A stretch of 64,000 bases of DNA from Candidatus Binataceae bacterium (GTDB lineage: Bacteria > Desulfobacterota > Binatia > Binatales > Binataceae), in assembly GCA_035308025.1 (NCBI GenBank), contig DATGHL010000017.1, forward strand, positions 50,494-114,493, read 5' to 3'. The translations under genes and the position numbers were made by a program. The first letter of the stretch is position 1. Each line of letters begins with the position of its first letter. This document shows, piece after piece, positions 30,324 through 39,536 of the stretch. The notes beneath the pieces are model-generated. The model was not told the origin of the DNA. It made no database searches and saw nothing but the letters and a program-made list of their open reading frames with translations.

Positions 30324-31028
30324 TCAGTTTGTGTCGCCGGCGGTATGCGTGGCGTCCGGACTGCCCTCGGCGAGGCCATCGGCGGCGTCGTGCGGGCGGC
30401 CGAGCTTGATCGGCACCTTCAGGGTTTCGTGTATGCCATCCTGATGGAATCTGACCACGGTCAGGTAGATCGTGTCGCCCGGCTTGAGCGGCGCGAGCGC
30501 AGTTTCGAGCGCGCCGGTGCTATCGACGCGATTATCGTCGATCGCGACAATCAAGTCGCCGTCGGCGCCCAATTTGCCGGCCTTCTTGAGCAAGGGCATA
30601 AGTATCAGATTGAGCGGCGCCATCATCTCGCCCGCGGTGGCGCCGCTGGCGCCCATCTTGGTGACCGCGCCCTGTCCGCGCAGTCCGGCTTTCTCGGCCG
30701 GACTATCGGGGTCGACGCGGACGACCTCGAGGCCATGAACCTCAGCGCCGGGCGTGTCGTCGGATTCGATATACTGCACTGACACCCCGAGATACGGCAG
30801 ATTCGCCGGCGGGGCGGGCTGCTCTTCGCTCGCGGGCGGTGGCGGTTCCGCTGCGCGCTCATCGAGTTGGTCAGCAGGTGGCGCGGGCGGTTCGGCCACT
30901 GTCGGAGTCCGTACGATCCGTGGCGGCAGCTCGAGGGCGCTGTCGGTCTGCGCGCGCACCGGGTCGCGCGCAAAGAGTAGGATAGCCACGCCGAGCATCG
31001 AGGGCGCGATTCTCTTCCTCAAGCTCAT
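30324..31028 (-). CDS. Exported PDZ-domain protein
   Basis: A 234-residue protein with a signal peptide (…GVAILLFARDPVRAQ) and a Pro/Ala-rich linker (about 40-85). One PDZ domain begins PYLGVSVQYIES and includes VVRVDPDSPAEKAGLRGQ, the peptide-binding loop region, and GDLIVAIDDNRV. No protease domain is attached, so it is probably a periplasmic scaffold or adaptor. It lies upstream of mfd in the same direction with a 161-base gap, and divergent from the exporter gene. Confidence 0.75.
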   Translation of the reverse strand: MSLRKRIAPSMLGVAILLFARDPVRAQTDSALELPPRIVRTPTVAEPPAPPADQLDERAAEPPPPASEEQPAPPANLPYLGVSVQYIESDDTPGAEVHGLEVVRVDPDSPAEKAGLRGQGAVTKMGASGATAGEMMAPLNLILMPLLKKAGKLGADGDLIVAIDDNRVDSTGALETALAPLKPGDTIYLTVVRFHQDGIHETLKVPIKLGRPHDAADGLAEGSPDATHTAGDTN

Positions 31029-31220
31029 CGGGTTTCTATTTTAGCTGTCCGCCGCGTCGTCTTTAAACCGGCGGATTTGGCGCTTCTGCTCAAGGGCTGG
31101 TCGCGTTTCAATATCGCGGCGCTCTTGTTTATACTCCCGACCGGGGATTACCCTGCAAACCGGGCGGGATCGCTCTCGAAGCGTCCCACTGACTGCGAAA
31201 CCAGCTAAGGCGAGGCCGGC

Positions 31221-33917
31221 GTGCGAATGCGTTGCACACATCTGACGATTATTCTTGCGTTCTTGGCCGGGTTGGCGCTTGTGCCTGGGCGGCTCGCCGC
31301 TCAAACCGACACCGGCTCGAACCCCGACACCAATGGGCTCGAGGGGGCGCAATCGCCGCAACTTGACGAGCAGGCGGCGCGCTTCGGTGTGATGCCGAGC
31401 CAGACCGCGCAGATCAAGCAGGCCATCCAGCAAAACAGCCTGACCGGCGCACAGCTCACGGCGATGTGCGCCGGCGTCAGTCAACGCCATTTGTCGCCCG
31501 CCGATGTCGAATCCGCGGCCTCTTCACTCGGTATCTCGGGGGCGCAACTTGACCAGCTCAAGCAATGCACCAAGCCCGGAGCTGGTCAGCCCTCGTCGGC
31601 GTCTCTCGCCAGACCGCAGGGCGCGAACTCCGATAATGCTGCCCTAAATGATCAGACAATCCCGCGGACGCCGGGGCCGGAGTCATCGATCGAGGCCAGC
31701 TTCCGCCGTCTCGCCAATCCTGACAATCAGGTTGAGCCGCCGAGTCCGGCGCATCTCGAGCAGTTCGGCTATTCACTCTTCTCGTCTAAAGTCTCGACCT
31801 TCGCACCGGTCGACAGCGCGCCCGTGAGCGACGACTATGTGATCGGTCCGGGCGACCAGCTCAACGTCCTGATGTGGGGCCGGGTCAATCAGACCCTCCA
31901 TCTCGACGTCCAGCGCGACGGCTCGCTGATGTTGCCCCAGCTCGGGCCCATTCAGGTGGCCGGCCTCAATTTCGCCCAGGCCAAACACCTCATCGAGGAT
32001 AAGGCCGGAAAGATTACCGGGGTTCAGGTTGATGTGACGATGGGCCGGCTGCGCAGCATCCAGGTTTTTGTCATCGGCCAGGTCAACCATCCGGGACTGT
32101 TCACCGTAAGTTCCTTGTCGCACGTCTCCAATGCGTTGGTGGCGGCGGGGGGTATCAGTAAGATCGGCAGCCTGCGGCGCGTCGAGTTGCGGCGCAACAA
32201 TCAACTGATTCGGGTCATCGACCTTTACGCGCTCCTGATGCGCGGTGACACCTCTGCCGACCTCCAGCTCGAGCCGCGCGACGTCATCTTTGTCCCGGTC
32301 ATCGGCCCGGTCGTCGCGATTTCCGGCAATGCGAAGAGCCCGGGGATTTACGAATTGATCGGCGGTGAAAGCCTGCAACGCGCGCTGGCGCTGGCGGGCG
32401 GCGTCGGCGCCTTCGGTTATAAGCAGCGGCTCCAGGTCGAGCGCGTGCAAAACCATGAACGCAACGTCGCGTTGGATACTTCCCTTGGCCGCCTCTCCAG
32501 CGTCTCGCTCCGTGTCCAGGATGGCGATCTGATCAAGATTTTCGGCGTGCTCCCCGATCAGGACAACATCGTCAAACTCAAAGGCAACGCGCGGCGGCCC
32601 GGAACCTACCAATGGCGCGCGGGAATGACGGTCTCGGATTTGATCGCAAATGGTGAAGGCGTCGCGGATCATACCTATTTTGATTACGCCCTGATCAAGC
32701 GCGTCGAGGGCCCGGATCGCCGGGTGCACTTCCTGCCGGTCAACCTTGGGGTGGCTTTGCACGACGGCGGCGTCGATGCGCAGGACCTCAAGCTGCGCCC
32801 GCGCGATGAACTGACTATCTACAGCGAATACGACCTGCAGGACCTGCCCGCGGTCACCGTCGAGGGCACCGTGCGCAGACCCGGCCGCTATCCGCTCTCC
32901 GCCGGCATGAAGTTGAGCGACCTCATTTATGAAGCTGGCGGGCTCAAGGAGGAGGCCTACCAGGAGCGCGCGCAGTTGGTTCGCTCCTACGTCGCTAACG
33001 GTGCGGACACCCAGTTCCTTTACATCGATGTCGATTTGCGTACGGCGCTCGAACCTAACAGCAGCAACGATCCGCCGCTCACGCGCGGCGACGATCTCCT
33101 CATCCAGGAGGCCTCGAACTGGCATCTGCCCTGGCGCGCCGTGGTCGCCGGGCAAGTAGTCAGGCCCGGACCGTATCCGATCGCCGAAGGCGAGCGGCTC
33201 TCCGTGCTGCTCAGACAGTGCGGCGGCTTCAAACCCAACGCCTTTCCGTTCGGCGCGGTTTTCGTCCGTCAATCGGTCAAACAGTTGCAGCAGGAGGAGC
33301 TCGACGCCGCCCGCACGCGACTGCAGAAGGATGTCGCGCGGCTCTCTCTGATGCCGCAACAGGCTGGCGGGAAGGAGCCCACCAGCGACGCCTTGACCGC
33401 GATCCAGAGCGTGCTGAACCAGACCGTTAGCACGCAGGCGGTCGGGCGTATCGCGATCAACCTTAATTCTGCCGGGCAGACCGCTAACTCGTCCAGCGAC
33501 ATCGTGCTCGAAAATGGCGACCGCCTGGATATTCCGGCGCAACCGATTTCAGTCCAGGTTCTGGGCGAGGTCTATAACCCCAACGCGATCGTCTATCAGC
33601 CCGGCCTCACCGTCGCCGATTATCTGAACCGCGCGGGCGGTCCCACCGATGAGGGCGACGCTGATCACATCTATGTCGTGCAGGCCAACGGCGATGTTCT
33701 GACCGACGAGGGTGTCCGTCAGTCCGGCAAAAATCGTTTTTTTCCGCTGATCTCGAGCGGCTTGATGGGCAAGCGGCTCGGTCCCGGCGACACGATCTAT
33801 GTTCCCGAAAAATTGATCTACGTCAGTGGTCTGCAATATGCCACGGACATCACGCAAATCGTCGCCAACAGCGCGACCGGGCTGGCCGTCCTCGGCATCC
33901 TCGGGAGCTCGCTGTAG
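31221..33917 (+). CDS. Wza-type polysaccharide export protein with multiple SLBB domains
   Basis: An 898-residue outer-membrane/periplasmic exporter for capsule or exopolysaccharide. After a signal peptide (…LAFLAGLALVPGRLAAQ) comes a helical region, then the Poly_export domain (VIGPGDQLNVLMWG, about residue 209). Six SLBB-like repeats follow, each with a VxGxVxxPGxY pattern, such as VFVIGQVNHPGLF, VAISGNAKSPGIY, VTVEGTVRRPGRY and AVVAGQVVRPGPY. A hydrophobic C-terminal segment could be the membrane anchor. It is much longer than Wza (about 380). Start may be GTG 31221 or ATG 31227. Lytic transglycosylase and Wzi-like genes follow. Confidence 0.88.
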   Translation: MRMRCTHLTIILAFLAGLALVPGRLAAQTDTGSNPDTNGLEGAQSPQLDEQAARFGVMPSQTAQIKQAIQQNSLTGAQLTAMCAGVSQRHLSPADVESAASSLGISGAQLDQLKQCTKPGAGQPSSASLARPQGANSDNAALNDQTIPRTPGPESSIEASFRRLANPDNQVEPPSPAHLEQFGYSLFSSKVSTFAPVDSAPVSDDYVIGPGDQLNVLMWGRVNQTLHLDVQRDGSLMLPQLGPIQVAGLNFAQAKHLIEDKAGKITGVQVDVTMGRLRSIQVFVIGQVNHPGLFTVSSLSHVSNALVAAGGISKIGSLRRVELRRNNQLIRVIDLYALLMRGDTSADLQLEPRDVIFVPVIGPVVAISGNAKSPGIYELIGGESLQRALALAGGVGAFGYKQRLQVERVQNHERNVALDTSLGRLSSVSLRVQDGDLIKIFGVLPDQDNIVKLKGNARRPGTYQWRAGMTVSDLIANGEGVADHTYFDYALIKRVEGPDRRVHFLPVNLGVALHDGGVDAQDLKLRPRDELTIYSEYDLQDLPAVTVEGTVRRPGRYPLSAGMKLSDLIYEAGGLKEEAYQERAQLVRSYVANGADTQFLYIDVDLRTALEPNSSNDPPLTRGDDLLIQEASNWHLPWRAVVAGQVVRPGPYPIAEGERLSVLLRQCGGFKPNAFPFGAVFVRQSVKQLQQEELDAARTRLQKDVARLSLMPQQAGGKEPTSDALTAIQSVLNQTVSTQAVGRIAINLNSAGQTANSSSDIVLENGDRLDIPAQPISVQVLGEVYNPNAIVYQPGLTVADYLNRAGGPTDEGDADHIYVVQANGDVLTDEGVRQSGKNRFFPLISSGLMGKRLGPGDTIYVPEKLIYVSGLQYATDITQIVANSATGLAVLGILGSSL

Positions 33918-33923
33918 GATTCG

Positions 33924-34571
33924 ATGAGCCGGATAGCGATCTTAGCGGGCCTGATGCTTGGCGCGAGCCTGCTCGCGTGCGCGGCGATGGCGCAGCCGCC
34001 GGATCGCGCGGCCGCCAGATGTCGCATCGATGCGGACCGGCTGTGGTTCGTCACCGCCGCCGCCGCGGACCTCGTCGGGGTCGACCCCGACCTCCTCACG
34101 GCGATCGCGTGGGTCGAATCGCACAATTGCGACCGCGCGGTTTCCCCGGCCGGCGCCGCGGGCCTGATGCAACTGATGCCTGAAACGGCCGCGCGTTTCG
34201 GGGTCGTCGATACTTTTGATCCGGCGCAAAGCGCGCTCGGCGCGGCCAGATTTCTCGCCGAACTTGAGGGCGGCGCGAACGGCGATCGACCGCTCCCTCT
34301 CGCGCACCTGCTTGCCGCCTACAATGCCGGTCCGGGCGCCGTCGAGCGCTATGGCGGCGTTCCTCCGTATGCGGAAACCCGGCACTACGTCCGCGCCGTC
34401 CTGATGCTCTATCTGGCGGGGCTCAAGTCGCCGCCGCCGGCGTCGGGTACCGCCGCCCCGGCCGCATCTTCGGCGGCGCCCCACCATGCCAGTGACGACG
34501 AAGAAATCTTCACGCAACTGTGCCGCATCCGCAGCGCTCGCGCTCGTTCGCAATCGGCAGCGATGCCTTGA
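33924..34571 (+). CDS. Lytic transglycosylase, SLT family
   Basis: A 215-residue exported peptidoglycan lyase. It has a signal peptide (…LMLGASLLACAAMA) and the SLT catalytic region: TAIAWVESHNCD with the catalytic Glu, SPAGAAGLMQLMPETA, and LLAAYNAGPGAVERYGG. Such enzymes cut glycan strands to make room for envelope machinery. Six bases separate it from the exporter gene, so it probably opens the cell wall for the export complex. The C-terminal tail is Ala/Pro-rich. Confidence 0.88.
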   Translation: MSRIAILAGLMLGASLLACAAMAQPPDRAAARCRIDADRLWFVTAAAADLVGVDPDLLTAIAWVESHNCDRAVSPAGAAGLMQLMPETAARFGVVDTFDPAQSALGAARFLAELEGGANGDRPLPLAHLLAAYNAGPGAVERYGGVPPYAETRHYVRAVLMLYLAGLKSPPPASGTAAPAASSAAPHHASDDEEIFTQLCRIRSARARSQSAAMP

Positions 34572-34602
34572 AGCCGCCGCTCGGCGCTTTATCGAGATTG
34601 AT

Positions 34603-36318
34603 TTGAGCAACTTCCTGCGTCGCCTGATTTCACTCAAATGCTTGCTCGCGTTAGCCCTGGCGAGCTGGCCGGCTGTCGCACGCGCCTCAACCTACGTCGT
34701 CTTCATCCCGCTCGACAGCCCGGTCTATGAGGAACTCGACACCCTCAACGGCCTCGGCTACCTCGATACCTGGCTCAACGAAATCAAACCGATTAGCCGA
34801 GTCGAGGCCGCGCGCTTAGCGCTCGAAGCCGAAGGCAACGTCGAACAGTCAGCCGCCGCCGATCCGCTCGCACAAGAACTTGTCCGTAACCTGCGTCTCG
34901 AATTGCACGATGAAGTCGGCTGGCTCGAGAACAACGTCGAGGATCAACTCCCCTCGATGGCCTATCCGATCCAGCGGGTCGAAACCCAGCTCCTCTACTC
35001 GCGCGGCGAGCAACGTCAATGGCGCACCAGTAATACCGCGGTCAAGAGCGACGCCGGCATCAACGCCGAGGAGTCCACCCCCCTGCTGCCCTACAACGAC
35101 GCCATCCAGACGGCGACCGGCGGCAATGAGATCGTGCGCGCCTCCGGCTGGGCGGGCTACGGCGGCTTTCTCACCGCTTACGCCGAGGGCGCCGCGGCCG
35201 GCCCGCTCTCACGCAACATTAAAAACAACAGCCGCCTGCAGCTACTGGGTAGCGGCGGCGTGCTGAGCTGGGGCAACCTCGCGATCTCCCTCGGCACCGA
35301 CGAGATGTGGTGGGGTGCTGGCCATTTCGGACCGCTGGCGCAGGGCAACGCGGCTTCGCCCTTCCCGGCCGGGCGCATCCAGTCCATCCATCCGACGCTG
35401 TTGCCGGGCTTCTTGCGCTATCTGGGACAATTTCGCTTTCAGGGCTTCTTCGGCCAGCTCAACAGCGAGCGCTACTTTTCACATCCCTGGATCGACGGCC
35501 AGATCTTCAGCTTCAAGCCGCTGCCGAACTTCGAGTTTGGCTTCACCCATACAATCATGTTTGGTGGCTCGCATAACAATAATTACAGCACCCTCGGCTT
35601 CATCGGCCGCGCCACCGGCTTCGCGACCGGCAGCGTGTCGAGCGGCGATACCAACTCGCGCGGCGGTATCTATCTGAAATTCCGAATCCCTAAACTGCGC
35701 AATCTGGAGGTCTACCAGGAGATTCTCGGCGAAGACAATCTCACCAACGAAGTCGCCGGCATAGGCCGCTTCCTGCCGTTCCTCGCGGTCTCCTATCAGG
35801 GCGGATTCTATCTGCCGCGCCTCACCGCCGATGGCTTGACCGACTTCCGTTTCGAGTATGCCCTGCTCGAGCCGAACTATTCCACCCACGGCGACTCGCT
35901 CTACTGGACCTATGACGGCCAACTTATGGGCAACGCCCTCGGCCCCAATGCCACTGAGGTGGATTTGCAGATCGGACGCTGGTTCAATGTCGATAAAAAG
36001 CTCTCCAACAAAATTTCCCTCGACCTGTTCTATACCGAACAGGCGCCCGGCTATGGCTCGAACTATTCCTACCCGGCGAGGTTCTATCCCTACACCCTGG
36101 GCAAAGAGCATAGCGGCGGCCTCGCGATCGATCTGTTTCATCTGCCGGCGCCGCTAGGCTTCGGCAGAGGCGCGGCCAGTGTGCTCAGCGGAATCTCCGG
36201 GCGGGCGGGCGTCGAGTACGTCAGCGATCTGAACTATCGCGCCAATTCGCACTCGGTGCGGCTGCTGCTTATGCTCTCGAGCACGCTCGAGCCGCCGTGG
36301 CATTGGCAGGGGCAGTAA
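34603..36318 (+). CDS. Wzi-like capsule assembly outer-membrane protein
   Basis: About 571 residues. A signal peptide (LISLKCLLALALASWPAVARA) precedes a helical region and a probable beta-barrel. The blocks ISLGTDEMWWGAGHFGPL, FRFQGFFGQL and FSFKPLPNFEFGFTH match the Wzi family, which attaches capsule to the cell surface. The frame is open to an ATG at 34486 that overlaps the lytic transglycosylase gene. I prefer TTG 34603, because the signal peptide begins there. Together with the SLBB exporter it forms a polysaccharide export/attachment set, though no glycosyltransferases are nearby. Confidence 0.82.
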   Translation: MSNFLRRLISLKCLLALALASWPAVARASTYVVFIPLDSPVYEELDTLNGLGYLDTWLNEIKPISRVEAARLALEAEGNVEQSAAADPLAQELVRNLRLELHDEVGWLENNVEDQLPSMAYPIQRVETQLLYSRGEQRQWRTSNTAVKSDAGINAEESTPLLPYNDAIQTATGGNEIVRASGWAGYGGFLTAYAEGAAAGPLSRNIKNNSRLQLLGSGGVLSWGNLAISLGTDEMWWGAGHFGPLAQGNAASPFPAGRIQSIHPTLLPGFLRYLGQFRFQGFFGQLNSERYFSHPWIDGQIFSFKPLPNFEFGFTHTIMFGGSHNNNYSTLGFIGRATGFATGSVSSGDTNSRGGIYLKFRIPKLRNLEVYQEILGEDNLTNEVAGIGRFLPFLAVSYQGGFYLPRLTADGLTDFRFEYALLEPNYSTHGDSLYWTYDGQLMGNALGPNATEVDLQIGRWFNVDKKLSNKISLDLFYTEQAPGYGSNYSYPARFYPYTLGKEHSGGLAIDLFHLPAPLGFGRGAASVLSGISGRAGVEYVSDLNYRANSHSVRLLLMLSSTLEPPWHWQGQ

Positions 36319-36367
36319 TCGCCGCGAAGCCGCTCCGCCCGCCCGTCGATTGATCGAGGATCGCGCC

Positions 36368-37591
36368 ATGACGCTCGACGAAGTTGATCTCAAAAACCCC
36401 GACCTCTACCTCGCTGGCGTCCCGCACGAGCTCTTCACGCGCCTGCGCCGCGACGATCCGGTCCACTGGAATCCCGAGCCTGATGGGCGCGGCTTCTGGT
36501 CTATTACCAAATACGACGACATCGTCGCGATCTCGAAAAATCCCGCGGTCTTCTCGTCGGCGCGCGCCCATGGCGGCCATCGCATCTTCGACGAGAACGT
36601 GGTTGGCGTGGCCGGCCTCGGAGCCGAGGAGACCGCCGCCCCGATGATCAGCATGGATCCGCCGGAGCACAACCGCTTCCGCCGGATGCTCTCGCCGACT
36701 TTTTCGCCGCTGCGCCTCAAGCCCCTCGAGGAGCGGATTCACGAGCGCGTCTGCGCCATCCTCGATCGTCTCGGCGCGCGCCACGAGTGCGAGTTTGTCA
36801 CTGACATTGCTGCCGAGCTGCCGGTCCAGATGCTCGCCGAGTTGCTCGGCGTGCCGCAGGAGGATCGCCTCAAGCTCTTCGACTGGTCCAATTCGCTGAT
36901 CGCCGAGGACGACCCCGAGCTGCGCAAAAGTCCCGAGGCTACCGCCCGCGACGTCGCCGCGATGATCGACTATTCGGCGCGTCTCTGGGACCAGCGGCTG
37001 GCGCATCCGGGCAACGATCTCATCAGTATGCTCGTGCACTCGCAGACCCCCGACGGCGAGACGATGAGCAAGGAGCAGTACCTCGGCACGTTCATCCTGC
37101 TGGTCGTCGCCGGCAACGAGACGACGCGCAACTCGATCTCCGGCGGTGTGATCGCGCTGGCGCAGTTCCCCGACGAGCGCCGCAGGCTGGCCGCGAATTC
37201 CGGGCTGATGGCCACCGCGGCCGCCGAGATCGTCCGTTACGTCAGCCCCATCATGCACATGCGGCGCACCGCGATCGCGGACACCGAGCTGCGCGGCAAG
37301 CAGATCCGCGCCGGCGACAAAGTCATCCTCTGGTACCCCTCGGCCAATCGCGACGAGGAGATTTTCACCGACCCCTTTCGTTTCAACGCCACCCGCGCCG
37401 AGCTTCCGCAGCTCGGCTTCGGCACCGGCCAGCACTACTGTCTCGGCGCGCGGCTGGCCGAGATGCAGTTGCGGCTCTTCTTCACCGAGTTCTTGCGACG
37501 CTATCCCAACGCTGAACCGGTCGGGCCGATCCGCCGGATGCGCTCGAACTTCGTCGCCGGTATCAAGGAGATGCCCGTCCGCCTGCACTGA
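36368..37591 (+). CDS. Cytochrome P450
   Basis: A haem monooxygenase of about 407 residues. Visible are the I-helix oxygen-activation motif AGNETT (about 248-253), the ExxR pair in EIVR (287-290) and the haem ligand loop FGTGQHYCLG with Cys358. The overall style resembles soluble bacterial CYPs acting on terpenoids or steroids (CYP125/142-like), but the substrate is unknown. The ATG at 36368 follows GAGGATCG; a TTG at 36350 would add six residues. It heads a same-direction set with the AhpD-like protein and an amidohydrolase. No ferredoxin gene is adjacent. Confidence 0.93.
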   Translation: MTLDEVDLKNPDLYLAGVPHELFTRLRRDDPVHWNPEPDGRGFWSITKYDDIVAISKNPAVFSSARAHGGHRIFDENVVGVAGLGAEETAAPMISMDPPEHNRFRRMLSPTFSPLRLKPLEERIHERVCAILDRLGARHECEFVTDIAAELPVQMLAELLGVPQEDRLKLFDWSNSLIAEDDPELRKSPEATARDVAAMIDYSARLWDQRLAHPGNDLISMLVHSQTPDGETMSKEQYLGTFILLVVAGNETTRNSISGGVIALAQFPDERRRLAANSGLMATAAAEIVRYVSPIMHMRRTAIADTELRGKQIRAGDKVILWYPSANRDEEIFTDPFRFNATRAELPQLGFGTGQHYCLGARLAEMQLRLFFTEFLRRYPNAEPVGPIRRMRSNFVAGIKEMPVRLH

Positions 37592-37659
37592 CGGCTCGGA
37601 CTTGACGGCTGCTGAAACTCGATCGAGAATCGCGGCCCCACCCGGAGAGGAGTGACGCG

Positions 37660-38241
37660 ATGCGGATCAAGGGAGTTTCACACGAAGACGCCGCGCCGAC
37701 CGTGCAGCTGATTTACCAGAAGAGCACCGAGGCGTTGGGGCGCGTTCCCATCCCCGTGACGGCCTTCGCGCACTGCCCGGAGATCGCCGAGGCCTACTCG
37801 GCACTGACCGGCGCGCTCACGCGAGGATTGGGTGTCGAGTCGCGGCTCAAAACGCTCGCCTGCATCCGCACAGCGCAGATCGTAGGATGCCCTTTCTGAG
37901 TGGACATCAACTCTGCCGTAGGCAGAGCCCAAGGCATCACCGACGAGCAGCTCGCCGAGCTGCACGCGTTCGAGCGCAGCGTCTTCTTCGACCCGCGCGA
38001 CAAGGCCATTCTTCGCTATGCGGAAGGGATGACCAGCACGCCGGCCGACGTCAGCGAAACCGTGTTCGACGGGCTCAAGGCATATTTCGCGACGCCTCAG
38101 ATCGTCGAACTGACGGCGATGATTGCCTTCGAGAATCTGCGCGCACGCTTTAATCGCGCGCTCCACGTCGAGAGCGACAGCTTCTGCGCGCTGCCGATCG
38201 ATCATCCGGTCCGCCGAGCAACTCCGCCTCTAAAGACTTAA
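37660..38241 (+). CDS. AhpD/carboxymuconolactone-decarboxylase-like protein, probable selenoprotein (in-frame TGA)
   Basis: A 193-residue protein if TGA at 37897-37899 is read as selenocysteine. Residues 61-79 end TAQIVGCPF, the next codon is TGA, and the same frame goes on with VDINSAVGRAQGI and ENLRARFNRALHVE, exactly as in CMD-family homologues with a CxxC motif. The TGA therefore replaces the second redox cysteine, giving C77-P-F-U80. A perfect hairpin lies 11 bases after it. AhpD-type proteins are alkylhydroperoxide reductases or related redox enzymes. A good Shine-Dalgarno (GGAGAGGAG) precedes the ATG. The alternative is a point-mutated pseudogene or a sequencing error (TGC to TGA). No sel genes are in this window. 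Confidence 0.75.
37911..37927 (+). promoter_or_regulatory. SECIS-like hairpin
   Basis: CTCTGCC-GTA-GGCAGAG forms a perfect 7-bp stem with a loop starting with G followed by U in RNA. The stem begins 11 bases after the TGA, and the loop G lies 19 bases after it. That is within the range expected of bacterial SECIS elements bound by SelB. It lies inside the coding sequence, as bacterial SECIS elements do. Confidence 0.65.
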
Positions 38242-38329
38242 CTTGTGAGAGGGCCGGAGCCGTTCCTTGACGAGCGGCCTGCGATAGCGCTTCACTGACC
38301 CCGTACACCTAATCGGGAGGTCGCACGCG

Positions 38330-39451
38330 ATGGCCCGTATTATCGACGCCGACGGTCATATCGTCGAGCCGCGCAAGCTCTGGGAAGAGTATGTCGAGCC
38401 CGAATTCCGCGACCGCGTAATCCAGATTCGCCGCGCGGCCGGCGGCGCCGACGAGTTCTGGGTCAACGATGAACGCCGCCGCGCGCCCGGGGACTCGATC
38501 GTCGCCGCGGTGATTCCCGGCGGCTACCTCGATACCGAACGCACCCGCACTGCGGCCTGGGAGGATATCCTGCCGGCGAGCTGGGACCCTCACGAACGGG
38601 TTAAGGTGCTCGACGCCGAAGGCATTGACGTCTCCTTTTTGTATCCTTCATTCTACCTTTTGTATGGCGATCTCGAGGAGCCGCGGCTCGCCGTCGCCGC
38701 CTGCCGGGCCTACAACAACTGGATGGCGGATTTCTGCCGCCCCCATCCCAAACGGCTCTTCGGCGTCGCCGCGATGCCGCTGCAGGACGTCGACGCCGCC
38801 GTCGCCGAGATGCGCCGCGTGGTCAAGGAACTCAACTACAAGGCGGTCTTCATCCGCCCGAATCCGTTCAATCATCGCCGCCTGTGCGACCCGGCCTACG
38901 ACGTTTTATGGCGCGAGGCCCAGGAACTTGATATCCCTGTGGCGATCCATTCGAGCTTCGGCACCAAGATGCCCGCGCTCGGGGCCGACCGCTACCTGAG
39001 CGACACCTTCGCCTTCCACATGGTCTGCCATCCGTTCGAGCAGCAGGCGGCTTGCATGGACGTCATCTGCGGCGGCGTGCTCGAGCGCTTCCCGCGCTTG
39101 CGCATCGCCTTTCTCGAGGCGGGCGTCGGCTGGGCGGGCTATTGGCTCGATCGCATGGACGGTCACTACGAGAAGATGGGTCCGATGGCGCCGTGGCTCA
39201 AAAAGCGCCCGACCGAATACTTCATGGAGAATTGTTACCTCTCGCTCGATCCAGACGAGCGCACCCTCGCCGCGATGTGTGCACTCGGGCTCGATCGCAA
39301 CATTCTCTGGGGCTCCGATTTCCCGCACTTCGATTGCACCTATCCGGGCGTCGTCAAGCAGGTCGAGCGGGCGCTGGAGACGCTGTCGGAGGAGGCGCGT
39401 CACAACATCATGACGGCGAACCCGGTCCGCTTTTACAAGCTCGACGGATGA
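38330..39451 (+). CDS. Amidohydrolase (amidohydro-rel / decarboxylase type)
   Basis: A 373-residue TIM-barrel metal-dependent hydrolase or decarboxylase. It opens IIDADGHIVEPRKLWEEY, an amidohydrolase-2 metal-site variant, and continues with a His in VAIHSSFG and the terminal ILWGSDFPHFD, which holds the conserved Asp. Relatives act on aromatic or cyclic carboxylates (ACMS decarboxylase-like) or lactones. A GGGAGG Shine-Dalgarno precedes the ATG. It follows the AhpD-like gene by 88 bases, so a shared catabolic role with the P450 is plausible. Confidence 0.85.
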   Translation: MARIIDADGHIVEPRKLWEEYVEPEFRDRVIQIRRAAGGADEFWVNDERRRAPGDSIVAAVIPGGYLDTERTRTAAWEDILPASWDPHERVKVLDAEGIDVSFLYPSFYLLYGDLEEPRLAVAACRAYNNWMADFCRPHPKRLFGVAAMPLQDVDAAVAEMRRVVKELNYKAVFIRPNPFNHRRLCDPAYDVLWREAQELDIPVAIHSSFGTKMPALGADRYLSDTFAFHMVCHPFEQQAACMDVICGGVLERFPRLRIAFLEAGVGWAGYWLDRMDGHYEKMGPMAPWLKKRPTEYFMENCYLSLDPDERTLAAMCALGLDRNILWGSDFPHFDCTYPGVVKQVERALETLSEEARHNIMTANPVRFYKLDG

Positions 39452-39536
39452 GCACGAAAATGACGCGCGGCGACAAATATTGCACAGAAGATTATCGCTG
39501 GCCCGCAATCCGTTAATCTGATTATTATGCGACACC

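Noticed and set aside
31141..31226. Leader before the polysaccharide exporter resembling a c-di-GMP-I (GEMM) riboswitch (GCAAACC, a stem, then GACTGCGAAACC and CTAAGG)
   Set aside because: The stem loop is CUCGA rather than a GNRA tetraloop, and the 3' GGGGUUACC block is absent. A covariance search with the GEMM model would settle it.
31773..33542. 589-residue minus-strand open frame
   Set aside because: It is an antisense shadow of the SLBB exporter. High GC makes long antisense frames common.
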